From assembly GCF_029338335.1 (NCBI RefSeq), contig NZ_CP119799.1: a DNA stretch of 64,000 bases; one strand, given 5' to 3'. The notes beneath the pieces were generated by a model. It did no database searches, was not told where the DNA came from, and saw only the letters and a list, made by a program, of their open reading frames with translations. Below, in pieces: positions 1 through 8,175 of the stretch (positions within the stretch are counted from its first letter, which is position 1; each line of letters begins with the position of its first letter). Origin of the DNA: Halomontanus rarus (lineage in GTDB: Archaea > Halobacteriota > Halobacteria > Halobacteriales > Natrialbaceae). A program made the position numbers and the translations under genes.

Positions 1-62
1 AGGGTGATAGAGAGGGTGGCCGTCAGGTGACGCATGTATCGGTGTTGTTGATCGCGAGCAGA

Positions 63-479
63 TTACCAGGGAACCAGATCGACGCAACTGGCCAGTGGCA
101 GTCCCATCGCTGAACCTGCAACCGTGTACAGCGGACCGAGCACGAGCAGAACGACTGTCGATTTGAGTGCAGTCCGCTTGTGTTGTTTGAGCCCTTTCTT
201 CTGATCAGGATTCATAGTGAACATTTCCGCGAGAGAGTCGGCCTGCCAGACGATTACGAGCCCGACGATGCCGATCGCGGTCGTGATCTGGAAGAATCCC
301 GAGATCATCCCCGGGAGCTGCTCGGCGTCACAGACGACATCGTCCTGAGCGAGGACCGGTTTGATCGCGAAGAGACTGAAGAACAGCAGTGAAACGGCGA
401 TCTGGCGGACGAGACGCCATGGAATAACATCTCTCTGTACGTCAGCGGGATCTGTCTTACTTGAGGATGCTCTGGTCAT
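63..479 (-). CDS. Small membrane protein with VirB2-like topology
   Basis: A 138-residue protein of unknown function. It has a short charged N-terminus, a hydrophobic segment at about residues 27-44 ending in LAQ (signal peptide or first membrane helix), a second helix at about 58-78 and a third at about 106-125. A basic loop (KKGLKQHKR) lies between helices two and three. Two cysteines (about residues 50 and 132) could pair outside the membrane. A cleavable leader plus two helices resembles VirB2/TrbC-like pilins, and small membrane proteins of this kind occur near conjugation-like genes of haloarchaeal plasmids. That likeness is topological only. The gene reads toward the left window edge, so its operon partners are probably outside. 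Confidence 0.6.
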   Translation of the reverse strand: MTRASSSKTDPADVQRDVIPWRLVRQIAVSLLFFSLFAIKPVLAQDDVVCDAEQLPGMISGFFQITTAIGIVGLVIVWQADSLAEMFTMNPDQKKGLKQHKRTALKSTVVLLVLGPLYTVAGSAMGLPLASCVDLVPW

Positions 480-746
480 CAGTAGTCACTTCTCGATGAT
501 ATCGAATCGGGACACTGCGAGACGTCGTATCCCTGTTTGGCCATCAGTACCGACAACCGGTTCTGATCAATGGGGTTCTCACTCCACACAATATTACAGA
601 GATCCTATAGAATATATAAAATTTTGCGTTTGGATATTGTATTTAGATATTGTGTATGGATATTAGTCTTCCTATAGGAGAGGTTTGTGAAGGGAATGTG
701 CAAGAGGAAGGGATGGATCGGTGAAGCGACAGCAGCACTTAGAGAA

Positions 747-787
747 GTTACCCCACAAATTGATATCGTTGTACAGCGTGGGGTAAC
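747..787. repeat. Perfect 10-bp inverted repeat before a start codon
   Basis: GTTACCCCAC at 747-756 is mirrored by GTGGGGTAAC at 778-787, with a 21-bp spacer. The right arm ends one base before the ATG at 789. The same arms recur at 30431-30440 and 30572-30581, again just before a short homologous reading frame. The repeat could be an operator for the downstream gene or the end of a mobile palindrome. Confidence 0.75.
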
Positions 788-788
788 T

Positions 789-1178
789 ATGGCGAGTGAT
801 GATCCTTCGAAACCCTCTGCGCCAGACTTACCGGCGTATCTGCAGGACCCTCTCGAGAGGCAATCGCCAGCCCAACTCGAGTCGATCGCGGACTATGCTA
901 CCGAACTGGCGGCTTGGAAGCGGACAAAACGTGAACGCGAACTCGAGCAAAAGCGAGCCGAGGAAGCCGTCGACGACGAGGAACTCAAGAGTCTCGAAGA
1001 ACGTAAGATTGCGACTGATCCCGACAAGTATGAAGACGTCCCGACCAGCGGTGCATACATCACGATCAAGGAAACGAAGCCGGGCTACCGCTACTATTAC
1101 TGGCAATGGCGAAACGGAAACTCTTGGGAGAACAAGTACATTGCTCCAGTGAATCCAAAACGAGGCTCTGAGAGTTAG
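789..1178 (+). CDS. Short acidic haloarchaeal protein, unknown function
   Basis: A 129-residue protein beginning MASDDPSKPS. The reading frame stays open upstream to 687, but the ATG at 789 is preferred because it directly follows the palindrome and matches the start of a decayed homologue at 30585. The N-terminal half is a charged, probably helical or coiled-coil stretch (about residues 30-75, rich in E, K and R). The C-terminal half has an aromatic segment (YRYYYWQW around residue 100) that looks like a small beta-rich domain binding nucleic acid or protein. I do not recognise a named family. The duplicate fragment at 30 kb suggests it travels with mobile DNA or plasmid backbone. Confidence 0.65.
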   Translation: MASDDPSKPSAPDLPAYLQDPLERQSPAQLESIADYATELAAWKRTKRERELEQKRAEEAVDDEELKSLEERKIATDPDKYEDVPTSGAYITIKETKPGYRYYYWQWRNGNSWENKYIAPVNPKRGSES

Positions 1179-1475
1179 CGCTCTGTCAGAGATCGTCCGT
1201 AAAGAGTGGCTGAGAGACACACCTCATTCCAACTGTAACCGCAGCGAGTCACTAGATACCTGTGTATCTTGGTCTAAGTGAGTTCGACACATTTATGAGG
1301 TGTGATACCATTGATCACCGTAGTGTCTTTTCAGCAAGCTAGTGAGGCGAATGCTTTTCGCCGAGTTCCAGTTGAACTGTGGTATTGATAGAGTCGCTGT
1401 AGAAACTGTTTACCCCTCAAATCACCTCTGATCATTCTTATACCCACCACTTCATCTAGCACTATTCCCGTACTG

Positions 1476-1690
1476 GAATACAGTTGGAATGAGGTGTGTG
1501 TGTCCCAGAGTTTGGATGTAGAATACAGTTGGAATGAGGTGTGTGTGTCCCAGAGTTTGGATGTAGAATACAGTTGGAATGAGGTGTGTGTGTCCCAGAG
1601 TTTGGATGTAGAATACAGTTGGAATGAGGTATGTGTGTCCCAGAGTTTGGATGTAGAATACAGTTGGAATGAGGTGTCCCTCCGGACTTG
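1476..1690 (+). repeat. 45-bp tandem array, candidate origin recognition boxes, family A
   Basis: Five direct repeats start at 1476, 1521, 1566, 1611 and 1656, with a period of exactly 45 bp. Each contains ATACAGTTGGAATGAGGTGT followed by a GT-rich tail and CCCAGAGTTTGGATGT. The copies are nearly identical. The core (inverted TTGGAA-like element plus a G/T string) resembles archaeal origin recognition boxes, and the array lies about 180 bp before an orc1/cdc6 gene. Because 45 is a multiple of 3, the array is open in several frames, which explains the repetitive hypothetical reading frames over it. Confidence 0.85.
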
Positions 1691-1696
1691 TCATCG

Positions 1697-1821
1697 TATA
1701 CACTTGTAATCGAGTGTGTCTTCTTCCCCCAATACAGTTGGAATGAGGTGTGTCCCAACACCCTTCTTCTACAGTAAAACATACTGTTGGAAATCCTCTC
1801 TCACGTCAATTCCACTGTTTA
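1697..1821. repeat. Additional degenerate family-A boxes, one inverted
   Basis: A diverged copy lies at 1697-1718 (TATACACTTGTAATCGAGTG), a good copy at 1732-1752 (ATACAGTTGGAATGAGGTGTG), and an inverted degenerate copy at about 1802-1821 whose reverse complement reads TAAACAGTGGAATTGACGTG. The inverted copy just before the initiator gene gives the two-sided arrangement expected of an Orc1/Cdc6 origin. Confidence 0.6.
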
Positions 1822-1873
1822 CACTTTGACTCGGGTGTGGGGTTATATTATCCTCGAGTTTGAATACGGTGCT

Positions 1874-3184
1874 ATGACAGATCACGACGCCCCAGACGAT
1901 CATTCCCAACAAACACTCACAGGGGAGTCGGACGACGTCGACCCGCTTTTCGCAGGCGTCGATGAAGATGGACCGTTTGGATCGCAACTCATCAAGAACC
2001 AAAATCTACTCGAGGTAGGTATGGTCCCAGATGAAGACCGTATCGTTGGACGTGACGATGAGATCGAGACGTTCGCGGGGTATCTTCGACCGATCGTCGC
2101 CAATGGTGCACCGACACCAGTGCTTGTATACGGCAAGACTGGGACTGGAAAATCTCTTGTTTCGCAGCATGTCTCCGGTCGTGCTCGCAACGCAGCTGAG
2201 CGACGTGGGCGAACCATTGCAGTAGCGTATATCGATTGTTCACAGCACTCCACCGAAGCACAGGCTGTATGCGCCCTTGCGAGAGATCTAAATTCGAAAG
2301 CTGGAAGCCCAGAACGGATCCCACTGAAAGGACTTGGTAGATCACACTACTACACGTATGTGTGGGAACTTTTGGAGACTCACTTCGACGGTGCAATCAC
2401 CATCCTCGACGAAATCGATCGTCTTCAACCCGATGACGAAGGGAACCGTGATAACATCCTGATGCAACTATCTCGAGCGCGTGAATCCGGTAAAACAACG
2501 AAGCCTATTGGTATCGTTGGCATCTCGAATAAAATCGACTGGGGTGAAGAACTTAATCAGAGGGTTCGTTCATCCCTTGGTAATGAGGAACTGATCTTTC
2601 CTCCCTATGATGCAAATCAACTTCGAGAAATTATGTACGCTCGTGAAGATGCATTCTACGATGGCGTTCTTGAAGAGAGTGTGATTCCACGAGCAGCAGC
2701 GCTTGCCGCTCGAGAACACGGTGATGCACGGAAAGCGATTCGTATTTTGAAAAATGCCGGCCTGATCGCCGAAAACCGTGGTGATGAGATGGTTCGTGAA
2801 ACCCATCTGGACGCCGCACAGAAACGTGCAGAAGCGGATCGACTCACTGAGTTACTATCGACGCAAACTGCACATGCGAAAAACGTCTTGCTCGCACTTG
2901 CGTTACTCACCGAACAGAATGATGAGAACGAGTTCCGGACGACAGAGGTCTTTTCCGTTTATCAGGAAGTCTGTGAGCACGAAGGCGATGACCCACTGAA
3001 ATTAGACCGTGTCCGAGATCTACTAGATGAACAAGCGTTCCTTGACATCACTGAAGCATATCTTACTGGTGGGGGACGCGGGCAAGGAACCTTCAAAGTT
3101 CATCGCTTGCTCAAAGATCCAGAGGTAGTTCGAAATTGTGTTAATTCGACATACGGCCAAGATGGCGAGATATCGGGGTTTTAG
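1874..3184 (+). CDS. Orc1/Cdc6 family replication initiator A
   Basis: A 436-residue AAA+ initiator that would bind the adjacent repeats, melt the origin and load the MCM helicase. The ATG at 1874 (MTDHDAPDD) is preferred over the upstream in-frame start at 1787, which would translate through box-like DNA. The Walker A motif GKTGTGKS is at residues 87-94 and the Walker B motif ILDEID at 177-182. A sensor-1 region (GISNK) follows, then HGDARKAI (sensor-2 region) and a C-terminal winged-helix DNA-binding domain. Length is normal for archaeal Orc1/Cdc6, and all key residues are present. Its boxes differ in sequence from those around gene B (6164-7591), so the two initiators probably run separate origins. 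Confidence 0.93.
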   Translation: MTDHDAPDDHSQQTLTGESDDVDPLFAGVDEDGPFGSQLIKNQNLLEVGMVPDEDRIVGRDDEIETFAGYLRPIVANGAPTPVLVYGKTGTGKSLVSQHVSGRARNAAERRGRTIAVAYIDCSQHSTEAQAVCALARDLNSKAGSPERIPLKGLGRSHYYTYVWELLETHFDGAITILDEIDRLQPDDEGNRDNILMQLSRARESGKTTKPIGIVGISNKIDWGEELNQRVRSSLGNEELIFPPYDANQLREIMYAREDAFYDGVLEESVIPRAAALAAREHGDARKAIRILKNAGLIAENRGDEMVRETHLDAAQKRAEADRLTELLSTQTAHAKNVLLALALLTEQNDENEFRTTEVFSVYQEVCEHEGDDPLKLDRVRDLLDEQAFLDITEAYLTGGGRGQGTFKVHRLLKDPEVVRNCVNSTYGQDGEISGF

Positions 3185-3282
3185 AAAATGAGTTGGGCAA
3201 TCTCGCTCACATTCGTATAATGAAAGAATAAAAACAATTCTTAGACTGAAAGTAGCATCTTGATGGACGAGCAGAGAGTTCG

Positions 3283-3784
3283 TTCAACCCACAAGACGTC
3301 GTTTTCTCTGATTACGATGCAAACCAGCTACGAGCCATCCTTCAGCGACGTCGTGACGCCTACCAAGATGGCGTTCTTGAAGACGATATCATCCCTCTTA
3401 GTGCCACCTACGCTGCTCAGGATCACGGTGATGCACGGAAAGCAATCGACCTTTTTCGGAAAGCTGGCGAGGTTGCCGATCGGCAGGGGGAGGACACCGT
3501 CAAAGAAGAATCAGTATCTCACTGGCCTTATCGATGCAGACGAGAAATCAAGAGACTCGTACCTTCGATATATGAGCGAAGCTGAAACCTATAATTTCGT
3601 TACGTCTGAAAAACGAGGCCGGGGCTATGGTAGCGGTGTTCATAAAGAGTATACATTTATCGATGACCCAGAAGTTGTTGCTGAGACGCTTCGTAAGGAC
3701 TTCCGTCTCGAGGATGTCGAGAATAATGACGACCTGATAAAGTCTGTCATCAATGCCCAAGTGAAAGAATTCTTTGACGATTAG
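3283..3784 (+). pseudogene. Truncated, frameshifted Orc1/Cdc6 remnant
   Basis: From about 3283 one frame encodes SDYDANQLRAILQRRRDAY, then HGDARKAIDL and GEVADRQGED, matching the middle of initiator B (DDYDANQLQSILRRRQDAF and HGDARKAIDL). At about 3530-3550 the homology moves to another frame (SRDSYLRYMSEAETY to VKEFFDD), which matches the winged-helix end of initiator B. About 60 residues are missing at the junction, and the whole N-terminal ATPase with Walker A and B is absent. The ATG-initiated frame at 3260 uses the wrong frame for the first part. It cannot encode a working initiator. It is closer to B than to A, so it is the scar of a third, B-like replicon module. Confidence 0.85.
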
Positions 3785-4145
3785 TTGGCTCTAATTCGCA
3801 GAAATTCATTTCGCACACGGGGGGTGAGGTGTAACTATCGACCTACTTTAAGATTTTATTTCGCATACGGTGTGTCCACTTCCGATATTTCGACTTATTC
3901 ATATCTCACACGGTGTACTTTATATTGGTCACAGAAACCACGGTCTATATAATCCTCACTCTTATTCTATTTACAACTCGAAAATGGAGGGTATAGGCCT
4001 ATCGAAGAGGGATGCAATTACGGAAGGTTTCACAGATAATCATCATCTGGCTAGTTCTACCACAAAACGTCCTATTCGTGATTTCTACTCGGTTGCGGAC
4101 AGGTATACAGGGTTGATAACCAAGATCACCGTACGGCGGGTGATG
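3785..4145. repeat. Third repeat family beside the orc remnant
   Basis: This gene-free stretch holds three copies of a short motif: TTTCGCACACGGGG at 3809, TTTCGCATACGGTGTG at 3859 and ATCTCACACGGTGT at 3903, spaced about 50 and 44 bp apart. They differ from both initiator box families but share the pattern of a CACACGG core followed by G/T-rich sequence. Their place directly after the orc remnant suggests decayed origin boxes of the lost initiator. From about 3925 to 4145 I see only AT-rich sequence. Confidence 0.45.
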
Positions 4146-4658
4146 TCAGGGCTCCTCAAGCAACGAGTAGGCCCGCTGCACGTAGCTATTCGCGTCCCAG
4201 CTGCGGGCTTTACTGATTTCGTCGAGGAGCAGCCGAGCATCGGCAGCTGACAGCTGCTCGGTTCGAACGAGGACCGAGAGCAAGGTCGGCGTCGTCACGA
4301 GCCGGGTATCAGCGAGCGACGCGTGGATCAGACCGAGCTGATTGAATTCGTCACACAGGAAGAGTGCAGCGTCGAGTTCGTTCGCGAGGGTGACAGCGGC
4401 GTTTTCGCCGTCATCAAGCGGAAACTCGGCGTCGAGGTCGACCGACCGTGCCTCGAGCGTATCATTTCGCTCGAGGACAGTAGACGCGGCCCGACCATGG
4501 GCGTCATCGTACGACGCAATTTCCCGGAGTTCCTTGATGACCGCCGTTGGAACGACGACCTCGTATCGGGCCAGACAGATTGCGAGTGGATCGGGGTCCT
4601 CGTCGGCCACGAGCCCGAGACTGACGAGAGCAGAGGAGTCTGCGATAAGCCGCACCAT
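4146..4658 (-). CDS. PIN-domain toxin (VapC-like ribonuclease)
   Basis: A 170-residue PIN-domain protein, expected to be a Mg-dependent endoribonuclease. Acidic active-site candidates are Asp7 (IADSSAL), Glu43 (IKELREI), Glu85 (DDGENAAV) and Asp103 (LFLCDEFN), in the canonical order. It begins directly after the stop codon of the upstream ribbon-helix-helix gene (stop 4659-4661, start 4656-4658), so the two are co-translated as antitoxin then toxin. The likely role is stabilising the surrounding replicon or stress-induced RNA cleavage. The RNA target is unknown. Confidence 0.88.
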   Translation of the reverse strand: MVRLIADSSALVSLGLVADEDPDPLAICLARYEVVVPTAVIKELREIASYDDAHGRAASTVLERNDTLEARSVDLDAEFPLDDGENAAVTLANELDAALFLCDEFNQLGLIHASLADTRLVTTPTLLSVLVRTEQLSAADARLLLDEISKARSWDANSYVQRAYSLLEEP

Positions 4659-4964
4659 CTATGCGTCGGCGACCTCGTCGATGAAGTCCTTGTCCAACTG
4701 CTGTTTCAACACCCGGAGATTTGCCGCCTCTTCGGCACCGACGAGCGCTTTGAGTTGCTCGAAGGAGATTTCGTCGTCGTAATAGGCTGCGGCAATCTCC
4801 TGGGTGAGCGCGTCGTCGTGAGCGGCCTCTTGAAGATATTCCCGGAGCGCAGTCACGAGGATATCTGTTCGGTCCTCCCCGAGTACGTCCGCGAGGGCAT
4901 CGGTGCGATCAATGAGCCGGTGCGGCGCTCGAAACTGAACGCGCTTCTTGTCGCCACTCATCAT
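4659..4964 (-). CDS. Ribbon-helix-helix (CopG-type) antitoxin
   Basis: About 101 residues from the start MMSGDKKRVQ. Two adjacent ATGs (first bases 4964 and 4961) are possible. The longer frame to 5024 would translate the operator repeats and is unlikely. The N-terminal segment KKRVQFRAPHRLIDRTDALA then LGEDRTDILVTALREYL fits a beta strand plus two helices, the DNA-binding dimer fold of CopG/VapB antitoxins. The acidic C-terminus (about residues 50-101) would wrap the PIN toxin made from the next gene. Confidence 0.82.
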   Translation of the reverse strand: MMSGDKKRVQFRAPHRLIDRTDALADVLGEDRTDILVTALREYLQEAAHDDALTQEIAAAYYDDEISFEQLKALVGAEEAANLRVLKQQLDKDFIDEVADA

Positions 4965-5016
4965 GTGTACAATGTGAGCCAGACTACTTAGCCCTTGTCG
5001 TGTGTACAATGTGAGC
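4964..5016. promoter_or_regulatory. Direct-repeat operator of the toxin-antitoxin operon
   Basis: TGTGTACAATGTGAGC occurs exactly at 4964-4979 and 5001-5016, 37 bp apart, overlapping and preceding the antitoxin start. Perfect direct repeats at this position are the expected binding sites for the ribbon-helix-helix antitoxin, giving autorepression. Confidence 0.6.
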
Positions 5017-5220
5017 ATCTCCAAGATTGTGTCGATGAATTCCCGTCCGACAGCCGGTCAGATAGACGACGTACTTCGAGGCCGTGGATTCAACAGGTAG
5101 CTGGCCCACCAGGGTTACACCGCGCACATAGCTGTAGCGCCCTGAATACAAAGGTCCAGTCAATCCAGACAAGTAATCCGAATTCAGTTGACCCGTAGCC
5201 CTATTTTGGGCCGTTGCGTG

Positions 5221-5548
5221 ACACCCCTCTATCGATGTGTTCGTGGGTGTAGATTGCATGTCTCTCGTGAATAGGGACCCAGAGATCAGAATCCATCAGA
5301 ATCAGTGAGAGTTAACGATCCCACGGGTCTGGATAGTGGATCGGAGAGAGACTGCTTCGAGAAGAATGTACCAAAAGTGGAAACAATGACGATCAGTACT
5401 GGGGATTCGTAAGGGGGACACCTCTATCGATGTGTTTAGTAGAACTTCCGGTCTGTTCGGGATCTTTGCGTTCGGCTACCCGAAATTGTGACGACGGTCG
5501 AAGAAAGAGGTCGTCCTCACGACACAGACACCCCTCTATCGATGTGTT
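5221..5548 (+). repeat. Family-B origin boxes, forward block (three copies)
   Basis: ACACCCCTCTATCGATGTGTT is found at 5221-5241 and 5528-5548, with a shorter form (ACACCTCTATCGATGTGTT) at 5418-5436. All point in the same direction. The core contains a C-string and the palindrome ATCGAT, which fits an origin recognition box with its asymmetric G/C tract. Confidence 0.85.
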
Positions 5549-5724
5549 CTATCTGTGGCTGTAGAAGGCGAAAAGCCGACAGAGGGGTGATCTCAATGGT
5601 ACTTGTGAAATTCCCGCATCGTGAGTGCCTGCAAACAGAGATTTTGAGGAGATCCGTTTGAAACGGATGCAGAATGATAAGACGTCTCAAGAACGACAGA
5701 ATAGGTTCAGTTCAGAACACATCG

Positions 5725-6128
5725 AACACATCGATAGAGGGGTGTGTGAGTGTCTAGTCTAGAAAGCTAGAAGAAGAGAAGGAATATACTTCAGCTAAGC
5801 AGCTAGTAGATCGGCTCTTCCCTCAATATCTGGCAGTACTGGTACTCTTGTGTGGACTTTTCGATCACTCATCCCCCTCACCCTTCGAGCTATCGAACAC
5901 ATCGATAGAGGGGTGTCTGTGTGAACTATCTCATCCTATTTCGCTCGAGGGGACAACTGACCCGTCACTCGTTGCGAGTGAGGCTTCCGCCTCGAAAACG
6001 GTGAACGTCGATCCGATCGTAACACATCGTCGGTCGTCGTTGCTTAGACGTCGCCTCTCTTTCTCAATCGAGCGGAATCGATACAAATCGTCCACTTAAT
6101 CAGCAAAACACACATCGATAGAGGTGGG
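5725..6128 (-). repeat. Family-B origin boxes, inverted block (three copies)
   Basis: The reverse complement, AACACATCGATAGAGGGGTGT, occurs at 5725-5745 and 5896-5916, with a variant (ACACATCGATAGAGGTGGG) at 6110-6128, ending 35 bp before the proposed start of initiator B. These face the forward block across a 176-bp gap. Confidence 0.85.
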
Positions 6129-6163
6129 GAACACTTTTGTTACCTCACTGTATGTTCCATCGT

Positions 6164-7591
6164 ATGGATGACTTCGAGAATCCTCGAGATGGGGCGGGGA
6201 CATCGAAGGATGAAACGACGGAGCAGACTCTCTCCTCGTCTGATTCTGCTGAGTCTGACCCCTCTCCACCCCCGACCGGAACGGAGGCGGACGGTGAGTC
6301 CCAATCGATTGAGGACATGTTGCTAGAATTCGATCAGCAGGAAGGGCTAATTCGTGACCGATCCCTGCTTGATCCTAACCATATCGTCGAAGAAGATCGA
6401 ATCGTCGGTCGCGACGAGCAGCTCCAGGAGGTCACCAAGATGCTCCGTGTCGCACTCGGTAACAATCGTCCCCCGAACCTCTTTCTCTATGGTCCTTCAG
6501 GGACCGGCAAATCGCTCATCACGAAGGCCGTCTGCAAGAATATTAGCAAACTTTGTGAGACACGGGATATTCGGTTTGGGACGATCGAAGTCAATTGTCA
6601 GGATCTAGACACCCTCGGCGTTGCAGTCTACGAACTAGCGAACCGTGCTGCAGACGAAGCGAACGTTGCGGTTGAGGTCCCCAAACACGGCGTTGCGACG
6701 AAGGAAAAGTGGGATGAGCTCTACCGTATCGTCAACGAAAATTTCGATTCAGCAGTGTTCGTTCTCGACGAGCTCGATATGCTTGTCGGTCGACGAGACA
6801 AACAGGAACCGGCGTTCTCTCGACTGCTCTATCAGCTGTCCCGAGCCGGTGCGAATAACGAACTCACTGCACACGTCTCCGTCGTTGCGATCTCCAACGA
6901 TACGAAAATGATGGAGTCCGTGGGAAGTCGAGCCTTGAGTTCCTTTACACCTGAAGACGTCCACTTCGATGACTACGACGCAAATCAGCTGCAGTCGATT
7001 CTCCGTCGCCGGCAGGATGCGTTCTTTGGTGACGTTCTCGACGAGGATGTCATTCCGCTGGCGGCAGCCTTTGCAGCCCAAACCCACGGCGATGCTCGGA
7101 AAGCAATAGATCTCATGCGCGTCGCTGGTGAGCTCGCAGAACGAGAGGGTGACGAGCACGTCCGTGAAGAACATGTCCGCGAGGCGCAGGACAAAGTGGA
7201 GAAGAACCGAGTACTCGAGGTTGTTCGCGGTATCAGCACACAGAAGAAGCTCTGCCTCTATGCAACGGCTGCCGTCGCGTCCGAAACGAACGACGAGTCC
7301 GCTCGTAGTACGACTGGGTACCGCGTTTATCAGTTCCTCACCGATGCGATCGACGCCGAGCAGTATCACCAAGAGACCTACGTCAACAAAATGAAGGAGA
7401 TGACGACGTATTCGCTCGTCGACTTCGAACGTCGGAGCCACGGTCCGAGTTCTGGAATGTTCCTCGAGTTTCAGTTCGGCGAACGTCCTGAGACGATCCT
7501 CGAAACGCTTCGCGAGGATTCACGCATCGATATGATCTCTCCGGATGAAGTGGCAAGCGTCGTCAAAGCACAGGTTTGGAACGAGACGTGA
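6164..7591 (+). CDS. Orc1/Cdc6 family replication initiator B
   Basis: About 475 residues from the ATG at 6164 (MDDFENPRDG). An ATG at 6152 and a TTG at 6137 are also in frame. The N-terminal ~65 residues are acidic, serine-rich and probably disordered. The Walker A motif GPSGTGKS is at residues 110-117 and the Walker B motif VLDELD at 200-205. VVAISND (sensor 1), DDYDANQL and HGDARKAIDL (sensor-2 region) follow, then a C-terminal winged-helix domain. All ATPase motifs are intact. It is flanked on both sides by family-B boxes, which are probably its binding sites and may also autoregulate it. It is distinct from initiator A and closer to the remnant at 3283-3784. Confidence 0.93.
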   Translation: MDDFENPRDGAGTSKDETTEQTLSSSDSAESDPSPPPTGTEADGESQSIEDMLLEFDQQEGLIRDRSLLDPNHIVEEDRIVGRDEQLQEVTKMLRVALGNNRPPNLFLYGPSGTGKSLITKAVCKNISKLCETRDIRFGTIEVNCQDLDTLGVAVYELANRAADEANVAVEVPKHGVATKEKWDELYRIVNENFDSAVFVLDELDMLVGRRDKQEPAFSRLLYQLSRAGANNELTAHVSVVAISNDTKMMESVGSRALSSFTPEDVHFDDYDANQLQSILRRRQDAFFGDVLDEDVIPLAAAFAAQTHGDARKAIDLMRVAGELAEREGDEHVREEHVREAQDKVEKNRVLEVVRGISTQKKLCLYATAAVASETNDESARSTTGYRVYQFLTDAIDAEQYHQETYVNKMKEMTTYSLVDFERRSHGPSSGMFLEFQFGERPETILETLREDSRIDMISPDEVASVVKAQVWNET

Positions 7592-7678
7592 CACGCTTTG
7601 CTCGTTGATTCCTTCCTTTATCGATTTGTTTCTTGGATCTTCTCCAAAGTTGGCTTCACCCATCTGACTTTCCCCTCG

Positions 7679-7857
7679 ACACACCTCTATCGATATGTGA
7701 TCTGGTCTGAGAGAAGCTGATAAGACCAAAAAGTGGAGATGTCCCATTGCAATTGATACAAAGAATTTTTCCAAATCCTTTCCAAAGAAGGTGAAAGTAC
7801 TGACTATCGATATTTTCTCACTCATTGAGAACGTCACACACCTCTATCGATGTGTTC
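7679..7857 (+). repeat. Family-B boxes downstream of initiator B (two copies)
   Basis: ACACACCTCTATCGATATGT at 7679-7698 and ACACACCTCTATCGATGTGTTC at 7836-7857 lie just after the orc1/cdc6 gene, both in the forward direction. The initiator is therefore bracketed by its own boxes, eight copies in all. No gene is supported in 7592-8020. Confidence 0.8.
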
Positions 7858-8023
7858 CCGCTCTCTATCCTCTGATGGCTTAGACCGTCTCCTTCCAGGA
7901 AAATATTTTGTCACCCCGCTCGTTGTGGGCACAGAGTCGATGTCTACGACTCACGAGTCTCTCATTGCCTTAAACGTACTTGAATGAGTCGTCGCGTCAG
8001 TGTCCGAAAATGGTCGACGCTCG

Positions 8024-8170
8024 TTAGTCGCCGACGACTAACTCCTCTCGGGGGTAATCGGGCTGCGGCAGGTCAATCTCGCCATCGATACCGTACTCAT
8101 CCAGCGCGTCTGGAAGGTACTCGCTGTCGACATCGATGTTCATCCCGCGATCGCGTGCGAGGAGTAAATG
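8024..8170 (-). pseudogene. C-terminal fragment of an unidentified gene
   Basis: On the minus strand a frame encodes about 48 residues, including HLLLARDRGMNIDVDSEY then EYGIDGEIDLPQPDYPREEL, and ends at the stop at 8024-8026. The acidic composition and codon use look like real haloarchaeal coding sequence, but no start lies before the integrase fragment at 8176. It appears to be the 3' end of a gene cut at about 8170. I do not recognise the family. Confidence 0.4.
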
Positions 8171-8175
8171 AGCAC

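Larger units (their letters stand above)
1440..1873. other. Predicted replication origin A
   Basis: This stretch combines the tandem family-A boxes, degenerate and inverted copies, and a short AT-richer segment (about 1770-1870) directly upstream of orc1/cdc6 gene A. In haloarchaea, functional origins usually lie next to an orc1/cdc6 gene and carry boxes specific to that initiator. Origin activity is inferred from this architecture. Confidence 0.65.
5221..6163. other. Predicted replication origin B
   Basis: This 0.9-kb gene-free region has three forward and three inverted family-B boxes converging on 5549-5724, directly upstream of orc1/cdc6 gene B. Inverted boxes around an unwinding segment are the classic archaeal origin layout. 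The central gap is not strikingly AT-rich, so the melting site may instead lie nearer 5750-5830. No credible gene is seen here. Confidence 0.7.

Noticed and set aside
1476..1752. Possible CRISPR array
   Set aside because: The 45-bp units are contiguous and identical throughout, with no unique spacers, and no cas gene is nearby.
1452..1782. Three repetitive reading frames on both strands over the 45-bp array
   Set aside because: They are open only because the repeat period is a multiple of three. The DNA pattern is that of origin boxes, not of a protein.
3260..3530. Reading the first part of the 3260-3784 frame as a real N-terminus
   Set aside because: Orc1/Cdc6 homology in this part lies in a different frame (from 3283), so this peptide is an artefact of the frameshift.
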